A DNA stretch of 64,000 nucleotides from Branchiostoma floridae (Eukaryota > Chordata > Leptocardii > Amphioxiformes > Branchiostomatidae), in contig NC_049982.1 of NCBI RefSeq assembly GCF_000003815.2, positions 20,339,245 to 20,403,244 of the forward strand, given 5' to 3'. Made by a program: the position numbers and the translations under genes. Within the stretch, counting starts at the first letter, position 1; every line of letters begins with the position of its first letter. Below the pieces are notes generated by a model, which was not told where the DNA came from, ran no database searches, and saw only the letters and a program-made list of their open reading frames with translations. Below are positions 12,801-26,300 of this stretch, in pieces.

Positions 12801-15800
12801 TCCTTAGTGGTCAAATTACACACAGGTTTGATCTGTACATGGTGCGAGATTTTTACATGTTGTAAAATTCATTTTAAAACATCAAAATGACTAAATTCTA
12901 TGTGTCAATGTCTAGAAATAACAAGCCTAAAATTACATTAAAGTTTCATGGTAATGGGTTTAATGGATTATTTATAACTACGTTATATTCTAGTTAATCC
13001 AAAATATTACAGGATGACAATTACAAATCGTTATATTAGCTTGCTTTCCTCCATTTATTTTAGCACTATTTTAAGCTATATTGATGTTGGATAGACACTT
13101 TGACATTATCAGGTCAGGTCTATTTACAATAAACACATATATAATTGTAACCAAACACCACCAGCTGCTGTAGGGGCTGTGGCTCAGGTCTGTCCAGAGA
13201 TATGTTGTACTTTTGTATTCAGTGATTATAGCTTAGAGCCCAGACTAATCACCGTTGGAAGGTACTGTAATACAATTCATTCATAATTGTTTGAGTTATG
13301 CTATTTGCCAGTCAAGTAAAGTTCAGCCAAGCAAGCTAGTTGGTCTGGTTTTACAACATGATCTTTGATATCATACTAGTCAATACCTGGGTAGCCAACT
13401 AAGAAGCCCATAATCAATATTCTATTCGAGCAATACTCCCTGTTTAGAATTATCATAGGAATTTATGAACCTATATCAAAAGCCAGGGGCTCGTTCACAA
13501 TGGATTCTCCACTGTTTTTAGATTGGCATAGATGTACAAAACAAAACAAAAAGTTTTATTGATTTATATATCAACAATCAAAATTGTAAAAAAATCTATA
13601 CTTGTCTTCCTGTATTTGCAATGAAATGACAGATCAGGCCTGGTTTGTTTAAAATGAGCCTTGGATGTTTGTTTAGTACATGACATGGTATATTAAGCAT
13701 ACTTTTGCTACATGTAACTACACTTGCATCATATCCCCATATATGATTTTGAATCCTCCCTGTGGATGTGATAAGCCAGTGTGTGGGGATTGGATTATGA
13801 TATTAGATTTTAGGACCTCCCCATTTATGTATATGTATTTATAGATGATGCACTAGGGTCAATGTTTCATCCCACCCCTAGGCCTTAGAGAGTTTTCCAG
13901 GGCATGAGGCGATTAAACCTCTAAGTGCTGTCAGGTTCATTATACAAACACCATTGGGTCTTCACCAGCCACATTATCATCAGCAGTGCACATGGCTTTA
14001 TTACTTCTCTGACAAAGTTTTATATGGATGTTCTTGATTTGGAATATGGATAGGTGCTTGAGGTGTCAAGAAAGAAGATGAGTCTGGAACAGAAGTTGCA
14101 GGAAAGTGTATTGAACAGATTTGTATTACTCAGTTTCAAGCTGCAATTGGTCTGCGCACCAGGTCCTGAGGACCTTTACCCAGACACAGGGACAGTTTTT
14201 AATTCAAGGAAGGACAGGCCAAACTGTCATAGTATTGCAGTTTGTTGCAATGTTTTTTTAAAATCCTTCCTAAAACAGACTATAAGACTGTCTTGTTATG
14301 GCAAGAAAATTCCAGGGTACATGCACATGCACATGTGAGACTGTTACATCATTAGTTTTTCTTATACAAGATGACCTATTTCTAGAGGTATGCAGACTTT
14401 GTACCTAGCTTAATTATTCACCAGTCACTTAAGTGCTTAGCTAATTGACTGGACCGTCTCAAAGAAACTACTAGTACTGATACTGCAAAACAGTTGAATA
14501 CCCTTAGACTGGTTTTGCAACCTTGTGCAGTGGGTTTGCCAATGAGTTAAAAGGTATACTCTAATGAGGAGAAATTTCCACCAACAACTGTTACATGTAC
14601 TCCTGGTTTGCTCTGTTGAAGGTACTTATAGTCCTTGCATTTTGATATTCTAACTACTGTGTCTGTTTGGCTTCTGTGCCATACAGATAACCTACATTAC
14701 CACTTATCCACCGGGTTCCACAATTCTTTCGTTTTAAAATATTGTATGTTTTACATTTCACTATTGCAGCATCCCCAGGTATGCATAGTTAAGATAGACA
14801 TTGCATTGGTGATATCTTAGGATTACATGTGACCTGGCAGATAGAGGTTAATGTAGGTTAGCAGTAGCTTATTAATTTAAGAATATCATTTGTTAAATGA
14901 TGTATGAGAATACTTAAAATATCATTCCATTCTTGATATGTCAGTCTGAGAGTATCTTAATCTTTATATAGGTGCTATGGCACCACATTTGTATTGGTTA
15001 CGGAATTAGGCAGCAAGGGAAAGATTTAAAAATGATATAGAAGTATATAAAAAATGTCAGAGACTTACTCAGTTTTTTTTATTTGTTTCCTTTTTTTCTG
15101 TAAGACCATGTTGATTTGACTATATGGATGACATCCTCCGGGAACCCCAAATTTGATTTGAGTGTGCAAATGAAAAAAAGTTTGACTCACCCCAAAAAGT
15201 TGCCTTCTTTTTGAAATCTATGTGGTCTGGAAGGTTGAATAAATGACTGAACACACAATATATATAATAGTATACTGGATAATTGATTCTTCAATTTTGT
15301 TCTTTCTCATCTTCTTTGACCTTGGAATGTTCTATGACATTAATATGTGTTTTCCTGTATTTGTTTTTGCAATCCACGGCATATATTTGCTTACTTTGAA
15401 GCTGCTTTGTACAATTTACAGTATGGATGAAAACCTTTTTTTTTAATTTTTGGAAACGCACGCGGGTGTCATCCATAAGGTCAAATCCACATGGCCTTAT
15501 CTTAAAAAGTAACTGCACATTGACATTTGTGCAAATCTGTATGATTCTGCTGCTCCACTGCCCTTGTGTCTGAAATAGAATTAAGGCATGAACCATCAGA
15601 TAAAGAATGCCTGATCCCCATTAGATACTACTGGATCAGGTGACAATTAGATTGCATCTGCTGTGAAGAATATTCATGTACACAGTGCATGGAAGTTGGT
15701 GCAATTATTTCCTTATCATGCATTGGAACTGCGCAAGCCCATCATGGTATAGAGAAGGAATAGACTAAATTTTCTGGAACACTGTCTTGTTCCACAACAG

Positions 15801-15813
15801 GAATGCGTCTGGA

Positions 15814-18800
15814 ATGGCTCTACTGAATCAGCGACCACACCTGGTGGAGCTTGTGAAGTGTGTAGTGGTGGGGGACAATGCTGTGGGGAAGACACGGCTC
15901 ATATGTGCACGTGCCTGCGCCACACCTATCACTAAGCAGCAGCTGCTGGCCACCCATGTGCCAACCGTGTGGGCCATCGACCAGTACCAGATCTCACCAC
16001 AGGTAAGTGTTATTTAGAATCCTTTTGGATTGTTTAGAGGTGCTTGTCTCCATTCCTATAGCCCTAGGGCCACACACTTGGCACTATAGCTAAGCCACTT
16101 GTAGACATGTATGTATGTCTAATAGTACTGTGGACTTAAAACGCACATAGTTTTTTTGTCAAATATTCTACGAATGTTCTTCTCATTCAAGAATCTACCA
16201 GCAGAATGTGTGATGTTAAAACATTTCAGTGCTGAAGACACTAATTTGGAATTGTAAATCTTCACAGATATTGGAGCGCTCCTATGACATAGTGGACGGT
16301 GTGCATGTGTCTCTGCGCCTGTGGGACACGTTTGGTGATCATGAGAAGGACAGGAGATTTGCCTATGGAAGGTACGACTGGAACAATTTTAGCCCTGACT
16401 GAGTGTTTGATGTGGCTTTCTATGTTTCTATCTAGTAGTAGTTTCATTGTTACTTCTCCCCCAAGAGTCGTATAGCTGTTATTCAGTATCAAGCACAGTA
16501 AGGGNNNNNNNNNNNNNNNNNNNNNNNNNNNNNNNNNNNNNNNNNNNNNNNNNNNNNNNNNNNNNNNNNNNNNNNNNNNNNNNNNNNNNNNNNNNNNNNN
16601 NNNNAGCACAGTAAGGGTTGTATAGCTGTTATTCAGTATCAAGCACAGTAAGGGTTGTATAGCTGTTATTCAGTACCAAGCACAGTAAGGGTTGTATAGC
16701 TGTTATTCAGTACCAAGCACAGTAAGGGTGGTGTAGCTGTGATTCAGTACCAAGCACAGTAAGGGTGGTGTAGCTGTGATTCAATCCCAAGGACAGGAAC
16801 TGTTGTAAAGCTGTGATTAAGTACCAAGGACAGTAAGGGTTGTATAGCTGTGATTCAGTACAAGGACTGTAAGGGTTGTATAGCTATCATTCAGTACCAA
16901 GGACAGTAAGGGTTGTATAGCTGTGATTCAGTACCAAGGACAGTAAGGGTTGTATAGCTGTGATTCAGTACCAAGCACAGTAAGGGTGGTGTGGCTGTGA
17001 TTCAGTACCAAGGACAGTAAGGGTTGATAGCTGTGATTCAATACCAAGGACAGGAACTGTTGTAAAGCTGTGATTAAGTACCAAGGACAGTAAGGGTTGT
17101 ATAGCTGTGATTCAGTACAAGGACTGTAAGGGTTGTATAGCTATCATTCAGTACCAAGGACAGTAAGGGTTGTATAGCTGTGATTCAGTACCAAGGACAG
17201 TAAGGGTTGTATAGCTGTGATTCAGTATCAAGCACAGTAAGGGTTGTGTAGCTGTGATTCAGTACAAGGACTGTAAGGGTTGTATAGCTATTATTCAGTA
17301 CCAAGGACAGTAAGGGTTGATAGCTGTGATTCAGTACAAGGACAGTAAGGGTTGTATAGCTGTGATTCAGTACCAAGGACAGTAAGGGTTGTATAGCTGT
17401 GATTCAGTACCAAGGACAGTAAGGGTTGTATAGCTGTGATTCAGTACCAAGGACAGTAAGGGTTGTATAGCTGTGATTCAGTACCAAGGACAGTAAGGGT
17501 TGTATAGCTGTGATTCAGTACCAAGGACAGTAAGGGTTGTATAGCTGTGATTCAGTACCAAGCACAGTAAGGGTGGTGTAGCTGTGATTCAGTACCAAGC
17601 ACAGTAAGGGTGGTGTAGCTGTGATTCAGTACAAGGACAGTAAGGGTTGATAGCTGTGATTCAGTACAGGGACAGGAAGGGTTGTATAGCTGTGATTCAG
17701 TACAGGGACAGTAAGGGTTGTATAGCTGTGATTCAGTACCAAGCACAGTAAGGGTGGTATAGTCATCATTCAGTACAAGGATAGGAAGGGTGATGTGACT
17801 GTGATTCAGTACAAGGACAGTAAGGGTGGTATAGCCATCATTCAGTACAAGGACAGTAAGGGTTATGTGGCTGTGATTCAGTACTAGGGCTGTTAGGCTG
17901 GTATAATTTTCATTCAGTACCAAGGACAGTAATTATGCTGTAGCTGTCATTCAGTACAAGGGCAGTACGTGTGGTGTAGCAGGACAATAAAGTTGTTGTA
18001 TCTGTCAGTGTGTAGTTTTCGTGTGTCTGTGCATATGGTGTTTTTCCATGTTGCGGCTTCTGTGTACTCGGTTCTTGCTGTCCAAGGAGTGAAGTCTGCT
18101 ATGTCTGGTTACCTTGTGGCAGATATTATTAATCAGGACAGACTGTATTTGATGTATGTTATGCGGCCCATTACATTACGTGCTGTGCACTCAGTTTGTT
18201 CATTTGTTTCCTCTAGTAAATCAACATGTCTGTGTACTTGTGAATTACTATCTATTAGTAAGAATTTTTAATTTTTGGAAGTGGATACTACAGTAGTTAG
18301 CAACTATGACCGACTGTAGCAACTTGCAGCTTTACTGGGAGCTCTACAACACAACAGCTGTTAATGTAAGATAAGCATCTATGAAAGGTTGGCAGTGAGA
18401 ATTTGGTTATAAATTGTGGCAGATGTATGTGACATGTGTAAGCTTGTAACAAGTGTTGATACTTCATGTGCCTGTCATGCATACAAATGATTCCTGTACA
18501 AATCACAGTTGCATATAGCCACCAACCAGATCACAAATGCAACCTAAAACAAATGTATGTACTACTGCTATCAAATTTCCAAATTCATTTTAAACTCTTT
18601 GACTGCAGAAATCAAATATTTGACACATTTATTCTAAAAACTAGCTTATCAGTCAGTTTCACATTGGGTTGGGAGTGAAAGTTAAATAGACGGCAGTAAA
18701 TTATTACAGCAGTTAACATATCATATCACAAAGTTATCATTTCAATAATGCCACACTCAAGTCTCTCCTAGTCACGTTCTGGCATTGTTTGACCTTCCTG

Positions 18801-21800
18801 GTGAATGATGCACAGATGTTGTCCACTCACAAGTGTCAGTAAGTAACATTGCACTAATATTTAGCATAGTCCAGAGCCTCAGTGTAGAGGGAACTGGCTG
18901 CACCGTCCTGATAGAGCTAGTCTGTTTCATCCCAGCATTCCCCTTAAAAGTGCATGACAGTAGCATATGTCACCCACTATTGGTTACATTGTGCCTTGTC
19001 AAACAACTCACCCATAGCATTACTAGAACTGCCACACTGTGACAAAAACAAGATGCTTTTCTTCATGGCATGGAATGAAAAAGTAAGTATGAAGTTGAAG
19101 TTTGAAGTATTGGAAGAGACAATAATCCTTTCAAACATAAAAATGTCATCTTGTCAAAGATTAAACATTGTTGGCATGAATTTCATTGTTTTGGTTACTT
19201 TGGAGCCACCATTTGCCTAAAATGAAAGACCATAAGTGCATGGCAACAGCGCAGTTCTAGTACCTGGTGTAACAGGTCAATACTATACCCCTGGCTAGAA
19301 CATACCCAGGTATATTGTAGGCAGGGCTATGTTCTGGTCTGTTACACTGGTGTACATGTAGCTTCCTGTAACATACAGTGGTTAGTATAGATGCAGTATG
19401 CTGAGGCTGGAACCTGACATTCTGGCACTAAATTTCCACTTCACTGAATCCAGCCACTTTTCTAGGTCAGATGTGGTGCTGCTGTGCTTCTCCATCGCCA
19501 ACCCCACCTCGCTGAAGCACGCCATGCTGATGTGGTACCCGGAAATCAAGCAGTTCTGTCCCCACGCACCCATCATCCTCGCAGGGTGCCAGGCAGATCT
19601 CCGATATGCAGACCTGGACTTGTACAACAAACACAAAGGGCCCTTTGCAAGGTAAGATAAGTACATGTAGCAATAACACGCATGCTGCACAATTGCTGTT
19701 CAGAACGATACTGGTAGCTTGACTTTGGAGTGAAATTTTCTTTGCTCAAATGCACTTTGGGTGAGTTTGGAAAATGTGTGATGTATGTTTTATAGCAAAA
19801 CAACACTTACTTGTACATACTTCAAGTATATTGTCAACATTGCAATCAACTTTTCTTCTCTCTTGTGTACAGAAAAGTCAAACCATCTGACATCATGATG
19901 CCTGATGAAGGGAGAAGTGTAGCCAAAGAACTCGGCATTCCTTACTACGAAACCAGCATTGTTGACAACTATGGCATCCGTGACCTGTTCCACAATGTGA
20001 CCAGGGCAGCTCTCCTTGCCCGCCGATCATTCCTGTTCTGGAAGTCCAACCTGAAGAAGGTGCAGAAACCTCTGCTGCAGCTTCCCTTCCTTCCTCCCCC
20101 TCCTCCCCTGCCAATCATCACTGTGCCATTAAACACACATGTGGAGGAGCTGAGGGACTTCTTCCACAACCCTGGCTGCAGCGATGTAACCTTCCTGGCC
20201 CAAGGGGTCAGGATTCCTGCCAACAAAGTCTTCCTTGTCGCTGCCTCGCCTTTCTTCAAAGACCTCTTCATGATGGATCTGTCACAGGACCTGGCCAATC
20301 AGACTCACCTTGACAACGACCCCTGCAAAGATAAGGGGTTGTCAAGGACTACCAATTTGCACGTGACAAAAAGTCAGCTTGGAGGCCAAGGGGATGTCAA
20401 TGGGAATGGCACCACAGACTTCCATGGCTTCCCAAGCCACATCCTGGAACATTCCGTCATTCATTCCATTCATCTGGCGAATCGAAGCGACCCTTTTGTC
20501 GAATCTGAGCGGCCCACCTTGCATACCTTTGTAACACTGAATCCCAGTGTTCTTCCTAAGGCGTTCCAGCATTGCCTTGAATTCCTGTACACGGGACACT
20601 TAGAAGAGAAGGGTTTGCCACTCACAGAGATGCTGCACTTGGCAAAAGAATTGCAAATGGTTGTCTTGGTGGAGATGGTAAGAAACCATCTCAACGAGGA
20701 AGAATTTATGAATTCTGAAGTCACCTTCCGATTCCATAAACGGAGAAATTCTGGGTTGAAAGACATGCTTTCCAAGGGCCTGCTATCAGGTACGTGTCTT
20801 AATTTTGTTTTTCAAAACATAAATTTCATGTTGTCCTTGAACATTTAGTATTCCATTTACTATACATTATTGTAGTTTACGAGGATATGATGCCATTGTC
20901 ATGGTATATATGTAAATATCTGTCAGTAGGCCTGTGTCAACATTGTATATGCATTGTCCTGAATGGTACCTGATGATGCCTATACAAAGGAGTGCACAGC
21001 TAGGCCTTTATCCTTTTTTTCTGTACCCTGACGGTATAGTGGCTGTTTCTTCCTTGCAGATGTTGTGTTCCGTGTGGATGATGGGACGGTGACGGCCCAC
21101 AAGCCTTTGCTCATGGCACACTGTGATGTCATGTCAGCCATGTTTGGTGGAAATTTTCTAGAGAGTTCCATCAAAGAGGTAAGCTGATGTATCCATCTAC
21201 AATTCAAACCCTTTTGATGCAATATCGTTCAAATTCAAGTAATGCTTAATCTATAAATGTGGTAAAGAGAACAGAAGATGTCCCATGAGTCCTGAAAACT
21301 GTAATTTTTTTTGGTCATTTCTACATTTTTGTAAGTTCAAGGTCTGCTCATCATTGTGAAACTTTGATTTTCAACATGTTCACTGGATTGATTTCTAATC
21401 GGTGACAAGCCTTTTATTAAATAAATTTTCTTTACTGAAATACCAGTGGGTCATGAGTATGGCAGGCTGGCAGCAGATGGACCAACGACATCAGTAAATA
21501 TGTTGTACATTCCCCACCCAGGTGCCTCTGCCAGGGACGACCAAAGCCTGTCTGCAGGCCCTGCTGGAGTACCTGTACACAGGACAGCTGTCACTGCCAG
21601 CCAACAGAGACTGCATTGGTCTGATAGAGCTGGCCAATAGGATATGTTTACCCAGACTTGTAGCTCTTACAGGTAAGTCTCAACAGCCCTTTCACCTTTT
21701 TTACTTTGAGATACAAAGATGCAGTGGCAGCATGTGACTGATGCCCTATTCCTTTTTGTGCAATCCATTGTTTGTGCAAAACCTTCTGAGCATTGTCATG

Positions 21801-23330
21801 AAATGGACTTTGTGTGGGGATAGGATATTAGACATACCAATGCATGTATTCTTGTAGATGCTGTGATATACAGTAGTTTGAATTCAGTCCTGGCACAAAG
21901 TCAAAGTCAGCAATAAGATTGGTCAGTAACGTTACATAGATTCTAATTAAAAATGCACTTTGAGACATATTTAAGTACATTGCATTTTTTTCCCCCAGAA
22001 AATGGCTAGTATATATATCATCCAGTATCTTATTTCATCCCATGTTTTTGGTGGTGTATTCCTCTGGCTGTGAAACATTTTCTGTACATTGTTTTGCCTG
22101 ATAGAACATCACATTGTTCTGGAGCTGAGCCGTGCCAGGGAGAATAACCAGGACATTCACCTGGAAGTGCTCATGTTACTGGAACCTGCGCAGGTGAGCT
22201 CACCATCCTCACCTGTTACATGTCTGTCCTGTTACAGGGCAGGACCACTGGAACATCTGACCTAGAAATTTAGGTAACGCTAGTTCACCTTTATCAGTGG
22301 GGTAACCTACATCCGTTGTGTTTGCCAACACGGTATTAAGGGATATCAACTGGACGAATGGTGGTTTCAAGTTGTAATATGTTCAAAATATTGTACTACT
22401 TTGAAATTACCGTCCATCGACTTGATATCCCTAAATACCCATTTCTGAAATCAATGGATATAGGTTACCCCACTGATAAAGGTGAACTAGTATGACACAG
22501 AAGAAAATTTGGGTGCACAACATAGAATAAATTGAAGTAGAAAATCAGTGAAACTGGCCAAAGTGATCAGTTTCAAGCTTTTGTTGAACGCAGTTGAACA
22601 TGTACAATTGCCAAGTTGGACACAGTTGATTGACAGTTAGTAATGATATCCCTTCCTCATGCTGCACTAGCTCCACAATGCCTGCCAGCTGAGTGCCTGG
22701 TGTGTGTCCCACATCACCACCAACTACAAGCACATCTGCCGCAGGTACTCCAAGGAGCTGCACACCCTGACACCTGAGACACAGCAGTACGTGGCCAAAC
22801 ATCGCTGGCCCCCCATCTGGTGAGGCAGACTTATCACTACACATTTATGCTGAAAATATCTCCCTATGGCATAATGAATGGAGAAGTTTCATTTAATGCT
22901 TTGACAGTTACAGCATCAACTGACTTCCAGAGTGTAATGGCATTGACTATGNNNNNNNNNNNNNNNNNNNNNNNNNNNNNNNNNNNNNNNNNNNNNNNNN
23001 NNNNNNNNNNNNNNNNNNNNNNNNNNNNNNNNNNNNNNNNNNNNNNNNNNNTTATTTTCCCGGCACCGCCAGGTACTTTTTGGCTTCAGATGTTGCTGAG
23101 ATCACCTGATGGCTAGTTATTGTATGGAGATATTGTTAATATTATTAGGGACATCAAACCTTCTTCTTTTGTGCCTGGCTCATGAATGGAAATTTTCCTG
23201 ATGTTTGTCTGATTCAAGGTATCTGAAAGAGCGGGACTACTACGACAAGGCACAGCGGGAGCGAGAGAGAGCAGAGGAGAAGAAAGCAGCTCTCCAGAAA
23301 GTCAAGAGAGTGAAGAAGTGGTGCTTCTAA
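15814..23330 (+). CDS. RHOBTB: RhoBTB-type atypical GTPase and CUL3 adaptor
   Basis: Nine coding exons: 15814-16002, 16268-16371, 19466-19651, 19873-20789, 21060-21178, 21522-21672, 22105-22193, 22671-22819, 23219-23330, giving 671 residues in one consistent frame. Residues 1-190 are the Rho-like GTPase domain, with P-loop GDNAVGKT at 20-27 and an atypical G3 motif DTFGD at 83-87 in place of DTAGQ; RhoBTB proteins are generally held to be atypical in nucleotide handling. A proline-rich stretch ([11 protein letters not shown]) follows, then BTB1 ([17 protein letters not shown]) interrupted by a long insert, BTB2 ([18 protein letters not shown]) and the family C-terminal region ending KKWCF, without a CAAX box. 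Vertebrate RHOBTB1/2 recruit CUL3 ubiquitin ligase through BTB1. The start is the ATG at 15814, 14 bases into its exon; it gives an N-terminus of normal family length. The intron before exon 3 contains a minisatellite and an assembly gap, and that before the last exon another gap. Confidence 0.95.
16466..17975 (+). repeat. 37-bp minisatellite in a RHOBTB intron
   Basis: A head-to-tail array of a unit of about 37 bases, with the core TTGTATAGCTGTGATTCAGT followed by ACCAAGGACAGTAAGGG. About 40 units fit in the span, with substitutions and small deletions increasing at the 3' end. Most units carry ACA|GTAAGG, which resembles a 5' splice site on the transcribed strand. The array is cut by the 100-N gap at 16505-16604, so its true length is unknown. 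Confidence 0.9.
16505..16604. other. Assembly gap, 100 N
   Basis: Placeholder gap inside the 37-bp minisatellite; both flanks are repeat units, so the assembler probably could not resolve the array. Confidence 0.98.
21911..21971 (+). repeat. 61-bp exact direct repeat, copy A
   Basis: The 61 bases from 21911 recur without mismatch at 23544-23604. Copy A is in the RHOBTB intron between 21672 and 22105. It starts CAATAAGATTGGTCAGTAAC and contains GTAACGTTAC. Confidence 0.9.
22281..22489. mobile_element. Fold-back MITE-like element in a RHOBTB intron
   Basis: Terminal inverted repeats of about 33 bases, 22283-22315 and 22455-22487, begin GTTCACCTTTATCAGTGGGG and pair almost perfectly. The inner part also pairs (AGGGATATCAA near 22340 with TTGATATCCCT near 22420), so the whole 205-base body can form one long hairpin. 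TA dinucleotides at both borders fit a TA target duplication as used by Tc1/mariner-type transposases. It has no coding capacity and would be non-autonomous. Confidence 0.75.
22952..23051. other. Assembly gap, 100 N
   Basis: Placeholder gap in the intron before the last RHOBTB coding exon. The flanks show no obvious duplication. Confidence 0.98.
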
Positions 23331-26300
23331 AGGGGGAAGACCATGTCCAAACATCTTAGCATTTTCAAACAGCTAAGGGTCTTATACAGTGCCACAGGTT
23401 TGTAAAGTTTGGGGTATCAATTGCACATGATTTCTATGATAATACACTTCAATTGTGGTACATGTAGCTGTTTTTTTACTAACTTAAAAGGTCTTTGAAG
23501 TAGGGATAGCAGAATATCTCCTTATTTCACACAAATTGTAACACAATAAGATTGGTCAGTAACGTTACATAGATTCTAATTAAAAATGCACTTTGAGACA
23601 TATTACAGTGTATTTGGATATAGAGAAGCTAGTATTTGTGTAACACAGCACCTTGAGATGAGTGTTACTGAGCTAATTGACCTCTCATATAACCAGTCTG
23701 TTAGCATAGCTTACGTTGTCTTTTGTAAATGACAACACAGCAACACACAACATAACAGCAGTCATGATCAGACTATTCTACAATTGATTGTGAGCACAGC
23801 GGAAAGCTATATTGAAATGCTGCATTAATTTGTTGCGATTCAAGAGAGGCCATTGTTCTCTGTATATATATATATATCATGTATTTGCTCCCTATAGTCA
23901 AATTCTTGGATACAAATTCTGTCTTCCTATATAGAATGTTAATTGAAAAGTGCCCTGCATGTAGTATTAGGACATCTATATATTACATATTATGATGATT
24001 TTGTGTTGCTGTGACAGCCTGAAGTTTAAGCGTAACCTTTAGGAAAAATAACTTGTAGTACTTTTAGCTGAACCATCATTCAGCCTTCAATGTGCAGTTG
24101 ACCTGCATGTATCTCCTGATTTTAGGGTAATCAGAGAAAAGTCAGATTATTATTGAATTTTTGTAACTTGCTTGGACCAAATCAATGCCTTAAATATATA
24201 GTGTGGCAGTTGCCTCACTGTTGAATATTACCATAGATATATGGCTTCACTTGTGATACCCAATATTCTGTTGCATCATCAAGTATAATGCACATGTAAA
24301 ACACTGTAATGTGGAAACCAGTAATATCTATTGATTGAATAATGTTGATCAAACATGGGTACACAGCTCACAGTTAGGTGGCTCCAATGTGCATGGGACA
24401 TGCTTTGGGTAAAAAAAGTTATTCCCCATTGTTGATAGTCATAGCTACTGTAAATCAGTACAACACCAACTGCGGCCATTACATATTACAAAATTGTCGG
24501 GCATTGGATTAGACAGGCTATAGTAAATCCAGGAATTTGTCACAAATTATGATTTTACTCATGAATATGGTTAATGATAAACTATATTCCTAAAAAGTGA
24601 AAGATTAGAGCATTACATGCAAAAGAATCAACGACCAAAACACAGAAAGGTCTGAGGCTGTGTAGAAAGTCCACAGGACGAAAGGAGTCATCTTAACTTT
24701 CTGCTATGGTAGCTTATGGATTTACTAAGGTAACCTGGAATCCAGTCCTTCATGGCTTGACTTGTGTAGCTAGTGTAGGCTCTGTATGGGGCAGATAGAG
24801 CTCTCTGAACCCGGGGTAATCATCTGCACTCCGTAGGATTTCCATGCGGTATGACTTTGCCCAGTGGGAGTTAAATTTGCTGGCAATTCCAGGTTAGGGT
24901 TTAGGCAGAAGTCAGGAGGTTAGATATGTAAGAATGAAGCTTACTTTACAAAGGGAAGAGCTCACTGAATGTGTCAGATTATGTTGGACAGTGTCAGGAA
25001 CTTACCTGTACGTAAGGTACATGTTCATGTAACATTAGAAGTGATAAAAATCACAGGTTGCAACTGTGACAGTGATTTGTCCATGGGTAGGTATAGACAT
25101 GTGGTCAACTCATGGCAGAACATATTGATAGCAACCTGATGAACCTGTAGCCATCACTGATATATTATGATAGTAATGCACCAAACTTGAATATCATTTT
25201 CAAATTTATATATAACCTCCTTGCCATGACATTGCATTTCTTTGATTTTGTATGATTCATGTTTATTGTGTTTATTTTGGTTGTGTTGGTAAAATTTTAC
25301 TCAGTTTGCCAGTGTGTTAGGATGTAGCTTACACACATGTACATGTATGCACTGCTGTTACTGGAAGTGCCATATTACAAGGTGCATGTATATAGTTCAT
25401 CTTGTAACGTTATATTGATAACAGTTTAAACTTAAATTCTATAGCCATTTAATTGACGAAAATGACACTTTGCACAACTTTGTGATTCGATAACCTTATC
25501 AACATTACAAATGAATGGAACTTCAACTAGTGCAATGTCTGATGACTGGTGTGACACCACAGACATTATGCAGTCTGGGACAAGAAAAGTACTTTTATGC
25601 CATTTTCAAGGTCTTAAAATTTGAAAAGAAGAAAATTGCATAGGTTTTTATAGGGGCTCGTGTATTTGGATGCTTGCCATTCATTGCTTAACCTATGATA
25701 TGAGCTACATTCCTGGCTGATATAATGTTTGGAGTAGAATAGAGTTCTGTACCAATACTTCAAAGAGAAGTTGAAATTTCAGAATTTAAAGCTGTTAAAC
25801 AAAAGTGTGTTAAATTGATGCAGGGGCATTATGTACTGAGATATAACATCTTTGATCAATTTCAAAGGATTCACCACTTGTCCCAGACAAGAAGAGATGA
25901 AACAAAACTTGTTGAAATACAAACATCACAAGACACCTGTGAATGATAGTACATGTATCTAGGGGTTTGTCAACAGTCTTTTTGATGATTGCTTTTGTAG
26001 GTTAGTTTCTCTAGTAATTGACTGGTTGCTGTAGGGACTGATCATTAATCCTCAATATGTCAAGGAAAATTTGTCATTATTTTGCATCAGCAAGTAAACA
26101 GTTGATAGTCAACAAAAACAGCACCCCTTGCTGTATCTCAATATTCAAAGCATGTGCAGTCAACTACTTCCATGTACAGGACAGTGCCCGCTGTCATGTG
26201 AGCCTTAATTGGACCATCATTGTACATCAAGGGTCAACATATAGTATCATCATTACTGTTTTAATGTTTAGAGATTAGCCACCTTTAACTTTTTACATTC

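Larger units (their letters stand above)
7935..15800. other. RHOBTB: Long first intron of RHOBTB
   Basis: About 7.9 kb of AT-rich sequence without a supported exon. It holds a perfect-stem hairpin near 8369-8423 and a dispersed repeat copy at 9678-9866 ending in an (ACAA/ACAG/ACAC)-type microsatellite. Its size suggests room for regulatory elements, but I recognise none. Confidence 0.5.

Noticed and set aside
17185-17923. Repetitive minus-strand proteins rich in LNHSYTTL
   Set aside because: They are translations of the 37-bp minisatellite. Only because 37 is not a multiple of three do frames shift, so no real coding repeat exists.
19893-20775. Several minus-strand open frames opposite RHOBTB exon 4
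   Set aside because: They are shadows of a long coding exon with clear homology on the plus strand.
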